Of a DNA stretch of 64,000 nt, positions 1-12,053 are shown piece by piece. The translations under genes and the position numbers were made by a program. The notes beneath the pieces were generated by a model. The model was given only the letters and a program-made list of their open reading frames with translations. It did no database searches and was not told the origin of the DNA. The stretch is from Clusia tigrina (taxonomy: Eukaryota; Arthropoda; Insecta; Diptera; Clusiidae). The stretch is from NCBI GenBank assembly GCA_920105625.2, contig OV050030.1:242327889-242391888 (forward strand). The letters run 5' to 3'. The stretch's first letter is position 1. Each line of letters starts with the position of its first letter.

Positions 1-195
1 CCGTATAGAAGTTACGGCCATTTGAAGCTTTATCAGTATTTGATTTGGGACTCAAGGGTAGCATAGCTTTGAGCGATAGCTTAAATTAACAAAAGGCTCG
101 AGAACTTTATTGTTACAAAATGTCAAGTTTTATGACGCTTCAGTAAAAAGATACAAGCATTTGTATGTTGCAAACTTTGATAGGTGTAGGACGTA

Positions 196-2737
196 CCGTA
201 TAGAAGTTAGGGCCATTTGAAGTTTTATCAGTGTTTGGTTTGGGACTCAAGGGTAGCATAGCTTAGAGCGATAGCTTAAATTGACAAGAGGCTCGAGAAC
301 TCTATTGTTACAAAATTTTAAGTTTTATGACGCTCCAGTAAAAAGATACAAGCATTTGTATGTTGCAAACTTTGATAGGTGTAGGACGTACGGTATAGAA
401 GTTAAGGCCATTTGGAGTTTTATCAGCGTTTAATTTGGGACTCAAGGGTACCATAGCTTTGAGCGATAGCTTAAATTGACAAGAGGCTCGAGTACTTTAT
501 TGTTACAAAATTTTAAGGTTTTATGACGCTCCAGTAAAAAGTTACAAGCATTTGTATGTTGCAAACTTTGATAGGTGTAGGATGTACCGTATAGAAGTTA
601 GGGCCATTTGAAGTTTTATCAGTGTTTGATTTGGGACTCAAGGGTAGCATAGCTTTGAGCGATAGCTTAAATTGACAAGAGGCTCGAGTACTTTACTGTT
701 ACAAAATTTCAAGGTTTTATGAGGCTCCAGTAAAAAGTTACAAGCATTTAAATGTTGCAATCTTTGATAAATGTCGGACGTATCGTATAGAAGTTACGGC
801 CATTTGAAGCTTTATCAGTATTTGATTTGGGACTCAAGGGTAGCATAGCTTTGAGCGATAGCTTAAATTAACAAAAGGCTCGAGAACTTTATTGCTACAA
901 AGTTTCAAGTTTTATGACGCTCCAGTAAAAAGATACAAGCATTTGTATGTTGCAAACTTTGATAGGTGTAGGACGTACCGTATAGAAGTTAGGGCCATTT
1001 GAAGTTTTATCAGTGTTTGATTTGGGACTCAAGGGTAGCATAGCTTTGAGCGATAGCTTAAATTGACAAGAGGCTCGAGTACTTTACTGTTACAAAATTT
1101 CAAGGTTTTATAACGCTCCAGTAAAAAGTTACAGGCATTTAAATGTTGCAAATTTTGATAGGTGTCGAACGTACCGTAAAGAAGTTACGGCCATTTGAAG
1201 TTTTATCAGTGTTTGATTTGGGACTCAAGGGTAGCATAGCTTTGAGCGATTACTTAAATTGACAAGAGGCTCGAGTACTTTATTGTTATAAAATTTCAAG
1301 GTTTTATGACGCTCCAGTGAAAAGTTACAAGCATTTGTATGTTGCAAACTTTGATAGGTGTAGGATGTACCGTATAGAAGTTAGGACCATTTGAAGTTTT
1401 ATCAGTGTTTGATTTGGGACTCAAGGGTAGCATAGCTTTGAGCGATTGCTTACATTGACAAGAGGCTCGAGTACTTTATTGTTACAAAAGTTCAAGGTTT
1501 TATGACGCTCCAGTGAAAAGTTACAAGCATTTGTATGTTGCAAACTTTGACAGGTGCAGGACGTACCGTATAGAAGTTAGGGCCATTTGAAGTCTTATCA
1601 GTGTTTGATTTGGGACTCAAGGGTAGCATAGCTTTGAGCGATAGCTTAAATTGACAAGAGGCTCGAGTACTTTACTGTTACAAAATTTCAAGGTTTTATG
1701 ACGCTCCAGTAAAAAGTTACAAGCATTTGTATGTTGCAAGCTTTGATAGGTGTAGGACGTACCGTATAGAAGTTAGGGCCATTTGAAGTTTTATCAGTGT
1801 TTGATTTGGGATTCAAGGGTAGCATGGCTTTGAGCGATAACTTAAATTGACAAGAGGCTCTAGTACTTTATTGTTACAAAAGTTCAAGGTTTTATGACGC
1901 TCCAGTGAAAAGTTACAAGCATTTGTATGTTGCAAACTTTGATAGGTGCAGGACGTACCGTATAGAAGTTAGGGCCATTTGAAGTTTTATCAGTGTTTGA
2001 TTTGGGACTCAAGGGTAGCATAGCTTTGAGCGATAGCTTAAATTGACAAGAGGCTCGAGTACTTTATTGTTACAAAATTCAAGGTTTTATGACGCTCCAG
2101 TAAAAAGTTACAAGCATTTGTATGTTGCAAACTTTGATAGGTGTAGGACGTACCGTATAGAAGTTAGGGCCATTTGAAATTTTATTAGTGTTTGATTTGG
2201 GACTCAAGGGTAGCATAGCTTTGAGCGATAACTTAAATTGACAAGAGGCTCGAGTACTTTATTTTTACAAAATTTCAAGGTTTTATGATGCTCCGGTAAA
2301 AAGTTAGAAGCATTTGTATGTTGCAAACTTTGATATATGTAGAAAGTACCGTATAGAAGTTAAGGCCATTTGAAGTTTTATCAGTGTTTGATTTGGGACT
2401 CAAGGGTAGCATAGCTTTGAGCGATAGCTTAAATTGATAAGAGGCTCGAGTACTTTCTTGTTACAAAATTGCAAGGCTTTATGACGCTCCAGTAAAAATT
2501 ACAAGCATTTGTATGTTGCAAACTTTGATAGGTGTAGGACGTACAGTATAGAAGTTAGGGCCATTTGAAGTTTTATCAGTGTTTGATTTGGGACTCAAGG
2601 GTAGCATAGCTTTGAGCGATAGCTTAAATTAACAAAAGGCTCGAGAACTTTATTGTTACAAATTTCAAGTTTTATGACGCTCCAGTAAAAAGATACAAGA
2701 ATTTGTATGTTGCAAACTTTGATAGGTGTAGGACGTA
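196..2737 (+). repeat. HOR unit I-1, 13 monomers (2,542 bp)
   Basis: Rare variants recur exactly 2,542 bp later in unit I-2: GTGTTTGGTTTGGG (231 and 2,773), GGTACCATAGC (447 and 2,989) and TATCGTATAG with AAGCTTTATC (783 and 3,325). The unit is mainly alpha monomers with some beta. The monomer at 1-195 belongs to the preceding, cut-off unit; its closest relative in the window is the one at 783. Confidence 0.85.
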
Positions 2738-5672
2738 CCGTATAGAAGTTAGGACCATTTGAGGTTTTATCAGTGTTTGGTTTGGGACTCAAGGGTAGCA
2801 TAGCTTTGAGCGATAGCTTAAATTGACAAGAATCTCGAGAACTTTATTGTTACAAAATTTTAAGTTTTATGACGCTCCAGTAAAAAGATACAAGCATTTG
2901 TATGTTGCAAACTTTGATAGGTGTAGGACGTACGGTATGGAAGTTAAGGCCATTTGGAGTTTTATCAGAGTTTAATTTGGGACTCAAGGGTACCATAGCT
3001 TTGAGCGATAGCTTAAATTGACAAGAGGCTCGAGTACTTTATTGTTACAAAATTTCAAGGTTTTATGACGCTCCAGTAAAAAGTTACAAGCATTTGTATG
3101 TTGCAAACTTTGATAGGTGTAGGACGTACCGTATATAAGTTAGGGCCATTTGAAGTTTTATCAGTGTTTGATTTGGGACTCAAGGGTAGCATAGCTTTGA
3201 GCGATAGCTTAAATTTACAAGAGGCTCGAGTACTTTACTGTTACAAAATTTCAAGGTTTTATGACGCTCCAGTAAAAAGTTACAAGCATTTAAATGTTGC
3301 AATCTTTGATAGGTGTCGGACGTATCGTATAGAAGTTACGGCTATTTGAAGCTTTATCAGTATTTGATTTGGGACTCAAGGGTAGCATAGCTTTGAGCGA
3401 TAGCTTAAATTAACAAAAGGCTCGAGAATTTTATTGTCAAAAAGTTTCAAGTTTTATGACGCTCCAGTAAAAAGAGACAAGCATTTGTATGTTGCTAACT
3501 TTGATAGGTGTAGGACGTGCCGTATAGAAGTTAGGGCCATTTGAAGTTTTATCAGTGTTTGATTTGGGACTCAAGGGTAGCATAGCTTTGAGCGATAACT
3601 TAAATAGACAAGGGGCTCGAGTACTTTATTGTTACAAAATTTCAAGGTTTTAATTCGCTCCAGTAAAAAGTTACAAGCATTTGTATGTTGCATACTTTGA
3701 TAGGTGTAGGACGTACCGTATAGAAGTTAGGGCCATTTGAAATTTTATCAGTTTTTGATTTGGGACTCAAGGGTAGCATAGCTTTGAGCGATAACTTAAA
3801 TTGACAAGAGGCTCGAGTACTTTATTGTTACAAAATTTCAAAGTTTTAATACGCTCCAGTAAAAAGTTACAAGCATTTGTATGTTGCAAATTTTGATAGG
3901 TGTAGGACGTACCGTATAGAAGTTAGGGCCATTTGAAGTTTTATCAGTGTTTGATTTGGGACTCAAGGGTAGCATAGCTTTGAGCGATTACTTAAATTGA
4001 CAAGAGGCTCGAGTACTTTATTGTTATAAAATTTCAAGGTTTTATGACGCTCCAGTGAAAAGTTACAAGCATTTGTATGTTGCAAACTTTGATAGGTGTA
4101 GGATGTACCGTATAGAAGTTAGGGCCATTTGAAGTTTTATCAGTGTTTGATTTGGGACTCAAGGGTAGCATAGCTTTGAGCGATTGCTTACATTGACAAG
4201 AGGCTCGAGTACTTTATTGCTACAAAAGTTCAAGGTTTTATGACGCTCCAGTGAAAAGTTACAAGCATTTGTATGTTGCAAACTTTGATAGGTGCAGGAC
4301 GTACCGTATAGAAGTTAGGGCCATTTGAAGTTTTATCAGTGTTTGATTTGGGACTCAAGGGTAGCATAGCTTTGAGCGATAGCTTAAATTGACAAGAGGC
4401 TCGAGTACTTTACTGTTACAAAATTTCAAGGTTTTATGACGCTCCAGTAAAAAGTTACAAGCATTTGTATGTTGCAAGCTTTGATAGGTGTAGGACGTAC
4501 CGAATAGAAGTTAGGGCCATTTGAAGTTTTATCAGTGTTTGATTTGGGATTCAAGGGTAGCATGGCTTTGAGCGATAACTTAAATTGACAAGAGGCTCTA
4601 GTACTTTATTGTTACAAAAGTTCAAGGTTTTATGACGCTCCAGTGAAAAGTTACAAGCATTTGTATGTTGCAAACTTTGATAGGTGCAGGACGTACCGTA
4701 TAGAAGTTAGGGCCATTTGAAGTTTTATCAGTGTTTGATTTGGGACTCAAGGGTAGCATAGCTTTGAGCGATAGCTTAAATTGACAAGAGGCTCGAGTAC
4801 TTTACTGTTACAAAATTTCAAGGTTTTATGACGCTCCAGTAAAAAGTTACAAGCATTTGTATGTTGCATACTTTGATAGGAGTAGGACGTACCGTATAGA
4901 AGTTAGGGCCATTTGAAGTTTTATCAGTGTTTGATTTGGGACTCAAGGGTAGCATAGCTTTGAGCGATAGCTTAAATTGACAAGAGGCTCGAGTACTTTA
5001 TTGTTACAAAATTCAAGGTTTTATGACGCTCCAGTAAAAAGTTACAAGCATTTGTATGTTGCAAACTTTGATAGGTGTAGGACGTACCGTATAGAAGTTA
5101 GGGCCATTTGAAATTTTATTAGTGTTTGATTTGGGACTCAAGGGTAGCATAGCTTTGAGCGATAACTTAAATTGACAAGAGGCTCGAGTACTTTATTTTT
5201 ACAAAATTTCAAGGTTTTATGATGCTCCGGTAAAAAGTTAGAAGCATTTGTATGTTGCAAACTTTGATATATGTAGAAAGTACCGTATAGAAGTTAAGGC
5301 CATTTGAAGTTTTATCAGTGTTTGATTTGGGACTCAAGGGTAGCATAGCTTTGAGCGATAGCTTAAATTGATAAGAGGCTCGAGTACTTTCTTGTTACAA
5401 AATTGCAAGGCTTTATGACGCTCCAGTAAAAATTACAAGCATTTGTATGTTGCAAACTTTGATAGGTGTAGGACGTACAGTATAGAAGTTAGGGCCATTT
5501 GAAGTTTTATCAGTGTTTGATTTGGGACTGAAGGGTAGCATAGCTTTGAGCAATAGCTTAAATTAACAAAAGGCTCGAGAACTTTATTGTTACAAAATTT
5601 CAAGTTTTATGACGCTCCAGTAAAAAGATACAAGAATTTGTATGTTGCAAACTTTGATAGGTGTAGGACGTA
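2738..5672 (+). repeat. HOR unit I-2, 15 monomers (2,935 bp)
   Basis: This is a second copy of unit I-1 with two monomers gained. The lag to unit I-1 is 2,542 at its start, 2,738 by the GGGATTCAAGG marker (1,811 and 4,549) and 2,934 by TACAAAATTC (2,071 and 5,005) and GATGCTCCGG (2,287 and 5,221). One gained monomer lies in 3,520-3,960, the other near 4,740-4,935. Identity resumes after each gain, so each is a clean whole-monomer insertion. Confidence 0.84.
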
Positions 5673-6456
5673 CCGTATAGAAGTTAGGACCATTTGAAGT
5701 TTTATCAGTGTTTGATTTGGGACTCAAGGGTAGCATAGCTTTGAGCGATTACTTAAATTGACAAGAGGCTCGAGTACTTTATTGTTATAAAATTTCAAGG
5801 TTTTATGACGCTCCAGTGAAAAGTTACAAGCATTTGTATGTTGCAAACTTTGATAGGTGTAGGACGTACCGTATAGAAATTAGGGCCATTTGAAGTTTTA
5901 TCAGTACTTGATTTGGCACTCAAAGGTGGAATAGCTTTGAGCGATAGCTAAAATTGACAAGAGGCTCGGGTATGTTACTGTTACAAAATTTCAAGATTTT
6001 ATGACGCTCCAGTAAAAATTTACAAGCATTTGTATCTTACAAACTTTGATAGGTGTAGGATGTACCGTATAGAAGTTAGGGCCATTTGTAGGTTTATCAG
6101 TGTTTGATTTGGGACTCAAGGGTAGCATAGATTAGAGCGATAGCTTAAATTGACAAGAGGCTCGAGTACTTTATTGTTACAAAATTTCAAGGTTTTATGA
6201 CGCTCCAGTAAAAAGTTACAAGCATTTGTATGTTGCAAACTTTGATAGGTGTAGGACGTACCGTATAGAAGTTAGGGCCATTTGAAGTTTTATCAGAGTT
6301 TGATTTGGGACTCAAGGGTAGCATAGCTTTGAGCGATTGCTTAAATTGACAAGAGGCTCGATTACTTTATTGTTACAAAATTTCAAGGTTTTATGACGAT
6401 CCAGTAAAAACTTGCAAGTATTTGTAAGTTGCAAACTTTGATAGGTGTAGGACATA

Positions 6457-6652
6457 CCGTATAGAAGTTAGGGCCATTTGAAGTTTTATCAGTGTTTGAT
6501 TTGGGACTCAAGGGTAGCATAGCTTTGAGCGATTACTTAAATTGACAAGAGGCTCGAGTACTTTATTGTTATAAAATTTCAAGGTTTTATGACGCTCCAG
6601 TGAAAAGTTACAAGCATTTGTATGTTGCAAACTTTGATAGGTGTAGGACGTA
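6457..6652 (+). repeat. Exemplar gamma monomer (196 bp)
   Basis: Diagnostic bases are GATTACTTAAATTGAC, ATTGTTATAAAATTTC and CCAGTGAAAAGTTAC. Gamma is nearly always followed directly by a delta monomer, so gamma-delta behaves as a two-monomer module copied as one. Examples begin near 5,747, 6,531, 15,155, 16,331, 17,115 and 18,289, as read from the GATTAC marker. Confidence 0.87.
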
Positions 6653-6848
6653 CCGTATAGAAATTAGGGCCATTTGAAGTTTTATCAGTACTTGATTTGG
6701 GACTCAAAGGTAGAATAGCTTTGAGCGATAGCTAAAATTGACAAGAGGCTCGAGTATGTTACTGTTACAAAATTTCAAGATTTTATGACGCTCCAGTAAA
6801 AATTTACAAGCATTTGTATCTTACAAACTTTGATAGGTGTAGGATGTA
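6653..6848 (+). repeat. Exemplar delta monomer (196 bp)
   Basis: This is the most diverged common subtype. Diagnostic bases are GAAATTAGGGCC, ATCAGTACTTGATTT, CTCAAAGGTAGAATAGC, GATAGCTAAAATTGAC, GAGTATGTTACTG or GAGTATTTTACTG, CAAGATTTTATG, AAAAATTTACAAGC and a TTACAAACTTTG 3' end. It sits after gamma throughout 5.7-50 kb. A sub-variant with TTGTTCGATAGC and GTGTCTTAC appears from about 21 kb onward. Confidence 0.87.
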
Positions 6849-8021
6849 CCGTATAGAAGTTAGGGCCATTTGTAGGTTTATCAGTGTTTGATTTGGGACT
6901 CAAGGGTAGCATAGATTAGAGCGATAGCTTAAATTAACCAGAGGCTCGAGAACTTTATTGTTACAAAATTTCAAGTTTTATGACGCTCCAGTAAAAAGAT
7001 ACAAGCATTTGTATGTTGCAAACTTTGATAGGTGTAGGACGTACCGTATAGAAGTTAGGGCCATTTGAAGTTTTATCAGTGTTTAATTTGGGACTCATGG
7101 GTAGCATTGCTTTGAGCGATAGCTTAAATTGACAAGAGGCTCGAGTACTTTATTGTTACAAAATTTCAAGGTTTTATGACGATCCAATAAAAACTTACAA
7201 GTATTTGTATGTTGCAAACTTTGATAGGTGTCGGACGTACCGTATAGAAGTTACGGCCATTTGAAGTTTTATCAGTATTTGATTTGGGACACAAGGGTAG
7301 CATAGCTTTGAGCGATAGCTTAAATTAACAAGAGGCTCGAGAACTTTATTGTTACAAAATTTCAAGTTTTATGACGCTCCAGTAAAAAGATACAAGCATT
7401 TGTATCTTACAAACTTTGATAGGTGTAGGATGTACCGTATAGAAGTTAGGGCCATTTGTAGTTTTATCAGTGTTTGATTTGGGACTCAAGGGTTGCATAG
7501 ATTTGAGCGATAGCTTAAATTAACAAGAGGCTTGAGAACTTTATTGTTACAAAATTTCAAGTTTTATGACGCTCCAGTAAAAAGATACAAGCATTTGTAT
7601 GTTGCAAACTTTGATAGGTGTAGGACGTACCGTAAAGAAGTTAGGGCCATTTGAAGTTTTATCAGTGTTTGATTTGGGACTTAAGGGTAGCATAGCTTTG
7701 AGCGATTACTTAAATTGACAAGAGGCTCGAGTACTTTATTGTTATAAAATTTCAAGGTTTTATGACGCTCCAGTGAAAAGTTACAAGCATTTGTATGTTG
7801 AAAACTTTGATAGGTGTAGGACGTACCGTATAGAAGTTAGGGCCACTTGAAGTTTTATCCGTGTTTGATTTGGGACTCAAGGGTAGCATAGCTTTGAGCG
7901 AAAGCTAAAATTGACAAGAGGCTCGAGTATTTTACTGTTACAAAATTTCAAGATTTTATGACGCTCCAGTAAAAATTTACAAGCATTTGTATGTTACAAA
8001 CTTTGATTGGTGTAGGATGTA

Positions 8022-8216
8022 CCGTATAGAAGTTAGGGCCATTTGAAGTTTTATCAGTGTTTGATTTGGGACTCAAGGGTAGCATAGCTTTGAGCGATAG
8101 CTTAAATTAACAAGAGGCTCGAGAACTTTATTGTTACAAAATTTCAAGTTTTATGACGCTCCAGTAAAAAGATACAAGCATTTGTATGTTGCAAACTTTG
8201 ATAGGTGTAGGACGTA
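8022..8216 (+). repeat. Exemplar beta monomer (195 bp)
   Basis: The subtype is defined by linked differences from alpha: TTAACAAGAGG for TTGACAAGAGG, CTCGAGAACTT for CTCGAGTACTT, loss of one G in CAAGTTTTATG, and AAAAAGATACAAGC for AAAAAGTTACAAGC. The linked set recurs unchanged dozens of times, so it is an inherited subtype and not scattered noise. Its GATACAA change also improves the dyad (see the site at 8,172). Confidence 0.88.
8172..8187 (+). other. 16-bp inverted repeat in beta monomers (exemplar)
   Basis: Arms ATACAA and TTGTAT flank GCAT. The beta-specific GATAC (alpha GTTAC) turns the T-T mismatch of alpha into an A-T pair. A G-G mismatch then separates two further A-T pairs outside. 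Confidence 0.82.
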
Positions 8217-9781
8217 CCGTATAGAGGTTAGGGCCATTTGAAGTTTTATCAGTACTTGATTTGGGACTCAAAGGTAGAATAGCTTTGAGCGATACCTAAA
8301 ATTGACAAGAGGCTCGAGTATGTTACTGTTACAAAATTTCAAGATTTTATGACGCTCCAGTAAAAATTTACAAGCATTTGTATCTTACAAACTTTGATAG
8401 GTGTAGGATGTACCGTATAGAAGTTAGGGCCATTTGTAGTTTTATCAGTGTTTGATTTGGGACTCAAGGGTAGCATAGATTTGAGCAATAGCTTAAATTA
8501 ACAAGAGACTCGAGAACTTTATTGTTACAAAATTTCAAGTTTTATGACGCTCCAGTAAAAAGATACAAGCATTTGTATGTTGCAAACTTTGATAGGTGTA
8601 GGACGTACCGTATAGAAGTTAGGGCCATTTGAAATTTTATCAGTGTTTGATTTGGGACTCAAGGGTAGCATAGCTTTGAGCGATAGCTTAAATTGACAAG
8701 AGGCTCGAGTACTTTACTGTTACAAAATGTGAAGGTTTTATGACGCTCCAGTAAAAAGTTACAAGCATTTAAATGTTGCAAACTTTGATAGGTGTCGGAC
8801 GTACCGTATAGAAGTTACGACCATTTGAAGTTTTATCAGCATTTGATTTGGGACTCAAGGGTAGCATAGCTTTGAGCGATAGCTTAAATTAACAAGAGGC
8901 TCGAGAACTTTATTGTTACAAAATTTCAAGTTTTATGACGCTCCAGTAAAAAGATACAAGCATTTGTATGTTGCAAACTTTGATAGGTGTAGGATGTACC
9001 GTATAGAAGTTAGGGCCATTTGAAGTTTTATCAGTGTTTGATTTGGGACTCAAGGGTAGCATAGCTTTGAGCGATAGCTTAAATTGACAAGAGGCTCGAG
9101 TACTTTATTGTTACATAATTTCAAGGTTTTATTACGCTCCAGTAAAAATTTACAAGCATTTGTATGTGGCAAACTTTGATAGGTGTAGGACGTACCGTAT
9201 ATAAATTAGGGCCATTTGAAGTTTTATCAGTACTTGATTTGGGACTCAAAGGTAGAATAGCTTTGAGCGATAGCTAAAATTGACAAGAGGCTCGAGTATG
9301 TTATTGTTACAAAATTTCAAGATTTTTTGACGCTCCAGTAAAAATTTACAAGCATTTGTATGTTGCAAACTTTGATAGGTGTCGGACGTACCGTATAGAA
9401 GTTACGGCCATTTGAAGTTTTATCAGTATTTGATATGGGACTCAAGGGTAGCATAGCTTTGAGCGATAGCTTAAATTAACAAGAGGCTCGAGAACTTTAT
9501 TGTTACAAAATTTCAAGTTTTATGAAGCTCCAGTAAAAAGATACAAGCATTTGTATGTTGCAAACTTTGATAGGTGTAGGATGTACCGTATAGAAGTTAG
9601 GGCCATTTGAAGTTTTATCAGTGTTTGATTTGGGACTCAAGGGTAGCATAGCTTTGAGCGATAGCTTAAATTAAAAAGATTCTCGAGTACTTTATTGTTA
9701 CATAATTTCAAGGTTTTATTACGTTCCAGTAAAAATTTACAAACATTTGTATGTTGCAAACTTTGATAGGTGTAGGACGTA

Positions 9782-12053
9782 CCGTATAGAAGTTAGGGCC
9801 ATTTGAAGTTTTATCAGTGTTTGATTTGGGACTCAAGGGTAGCATAGCTTTGAGCGATAGCTTAAATTAACAAGAGGCTCGGGAACTTTATTGTTACAAA
9901 ATTTCAAGTTTTATGACGCTCCAGTAAAAAATCAGTATTTGATTTGGGACTCAAGGGTAGCATAGATTTGAGCGATTGCTTATATTAACAAGAGGCTCGA
10001 GTACTTTATTGTTACATAATTTCAAGGTTTTATTACGCTCCAGTAAAAAGATACAAGCATTTGTATGTTGCAAACTTTGATAGGTGTAGGATGTACCGTA
10101 TAGAAGTTAGGGCCATTTGAAGTTTTATCAGTGTTTGATTTGGGACTCAAGGGTAGCATAGCTTTGAGCGATTACTTAAATTGACAAGAGGCTCGAGTAC
10201 TTTATTGTTATAAAATTTCAAGGTTTTATGACGCTCCAGTGAAAAGTTACAAGCATTTGTATGTTGCAAACTTTGATAGGTGTAGGACGTACCGTGTAGA
10301 AATTAGGGCCATTTGAAGTTTTATCAGTACTTGATTTGGGACTCAAAGGTAGAATAGCTTTTAGCTATAGCTAAAGTTGACAAGAGGCTCGAGTATTTTA
10401 CTGTTACAAAATTTCAAGATTTTATGACGCTCCAGTAAAAATTTACAAGCATTTGTATGTTACAAACTTTGATAGGTGTAGGATGTACCGTATAGAAGTT
10501 AGGGCCATTTGAAGTTTTATCAGTGTTTGATTTGGGACTCAAGGGTAGCATAGCTTTGAGCGATAGCTTAAATTAACAAGAGGCTCGAGTACTTTATTGT
10601 TACATAATTTCAAGGTTTTATGACGCTCCAGTAAAAATTTACAAGCATTTGTATGTTGCAAACTTTGATAGGTGTAGGACGTACCATATAGAAGTTAGAG
10701 CCATTTGAAGTTTTATCAGTTTTTGATTTGGGACTCAAAGGTAGCATAGCTTTGAGCGATAGCTTAAATTGACAAGAGGCTCGAGTACTTTATTGTTACA
10801 AAATTTCAAGGTTTTAAGACGATCCAGTAAAAACTTACAAGTATTTGTAAGTTGCAAACTTTGATAGGTGTAGGACGTACCGTATAGAAGTTAGGGCTAT
10901 TTGAAGTTTTATCAGTGTTTGATTTGAGACTCAAGGGTAGCATAGGTTTGAGCGATTACTTAAATTGACAAGAGGCTCGAGTACTTTATTGTTACAAAAT
11001 TTCAAGGTTTTAAGACGATCCAGTAAAAACTTACAAGTATTTGTAAGTTGCAAACTTTGATAGGTGTAGGACGTACCGTATAGAAGTTAGGGCTATTTGA
11101 AGTTTTATCAGTGTTTGATTTGGGACTCAAGGGTAGCATAGCTTTGAGCGATAGCTTAAATTAACAAGAGGCTCGAGTACTTTATTGTTACATAATTTCA
11201 AGGTTTTATGACGCTCCAGTAAAAATTTACAAGCATTTGTATGTTGCAAACTTTGATAGGTGTAGGATGTACCATATAGAAGGTAGAGCCATTTGAAGTT
11301 TTATCAGTTTTTGATTTGGGACTCAAAGGTAGCATAGCTTTGAGCGATAGCTTAAATTGACAAGAGGCTCGAGTACTTTATTGTTACAAAATTTCAAGGT
11401 TTTAAGACGATCCAGTAAAAACTTACAAGTATTTGTAAGTTGCAAACTTTGATAGGTGTAGGACGTACCGTATAGAAGTTACGGCTATTTGAAGTTTTAT
11501 CAGTGTTTGATTTGGGACTCAAGGGTAGCATAGCTTTGAGCGATAGCTTAAATTGACAAGAGGCTCGAGTACTTTATTGTTACAAAATTTCAAGTTTTAT
11601 GACGCTCCAGTAAAAAGATACAAGCATTTGTATGTTGCAAACTTTGATAGGTGTAGGACGAACCGTATAGAAGTTAGGGCCATTTGAAGTTTTATCAGTA
11701 CTTGATTTGGGACTTAAAGGTAGAATAGCTTTGAGCGATAGCTAAAATTGACAAGAGGCTCGAGTATTTTACTGTTACAAAATTTCAAGATTTTATGACG
11801 CTCCAGTAAAAATTTACAAGCATTTGTATGTTACAAACTTTGATTGGTGTAGGATGTACCGTATAGAAGTTAGGGCCATTTGAAGTTTTATCAGTGTTTG
11901 ATTTGGGACTCACGGGTAGCATAGCTTTGAGCGAGAGCTTAAATTAACAAGAGGCTCGAGAACTTTATTGTTACAAAATTTCAAGTTTTATGACGCTCCA
12001 GTAAAAAGATACAAGCATTTGTATGTTGCAAACTTTGATAGGTGTAGGACGTA
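9782..12053 (+). repeat. HOR unit II-1 (2,272 bp: 11 full monomers plus one 117-bp fragment)
   Basis: This is the first of two adjacent near-identical units. Lag 2,272 holds at the unit start (9,782 and 12,054), at the truncated-monomer junction (9,921 and 12,193), after it (10,095 and 12,367) and at the end. Inside the unit, the zeta-epsilon trio starting CCATATAGAAG with ATCAGTTTTTGATT recurs at a 3-monomer lag (near 10,685 and 11,272). Confidence 0.88.
9922..9940 (+). other. Internal deletion junction in a monomer (about 78 bp lost)
   Basis: CCAGTAAAAA runs straight into ATCAGTATTTG, so the 3' third of one monomer and the first 30 bases of the next are missing. The distance between flanking monomer starts is 313 bp instead of about 391. 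The identical junction at 12,193 shows that the deletion predates the 2,272-bp duplication. Confidence 0.9.

Larger units (their letters stand above)
5673..9781 (+). repeat. Mixed satellite zone, 21 monomers, with 4-mer duplication
   Basis: Alpha, beta, gamma, delta and epsilon monomers mix here, and gamma-delta modules appear for the first time. A 784-bp (4-monomer) lag links 5,700-6,150 with 6,484-6,930, including the shared rare markers CATTTGTAGGTTTATC and ATAGATTAGAGCG. Later copies of the same module (near 7,440 and 8,430) carry CATTTGTAGTTTTATC. No long HOR is evident, and no non-satellite sequence is present. Confidence 0.7.

Noticed and set aside
3098..3349. Reading frame of 83 codons, and 60-70-codon frames at 54,426-54,635, 56,607-56,792, 60,501-60,686 and 62,459-62,644 (+ strand)
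   Set aside because: They are the same monomer frame, opened only where the recurring TGA in AATTGACAAG is mutated (TTGGCAAG, TAGACAAG or TTTACAAG), and closed at the TGA of CCATTTGAAG. Start codons are often GTG. There is no selection pattern or independent gene context.
8000..8250. Transposable-element origin, such as LTR fragments or terminal repeats, for the monomer
   Set aside because: No terminal inverted repeats, target-site duplications, primer-binding site, polypurine tract or protein-domain remnants are visible. The 16-22-bp dyad is internal and too short to support it.
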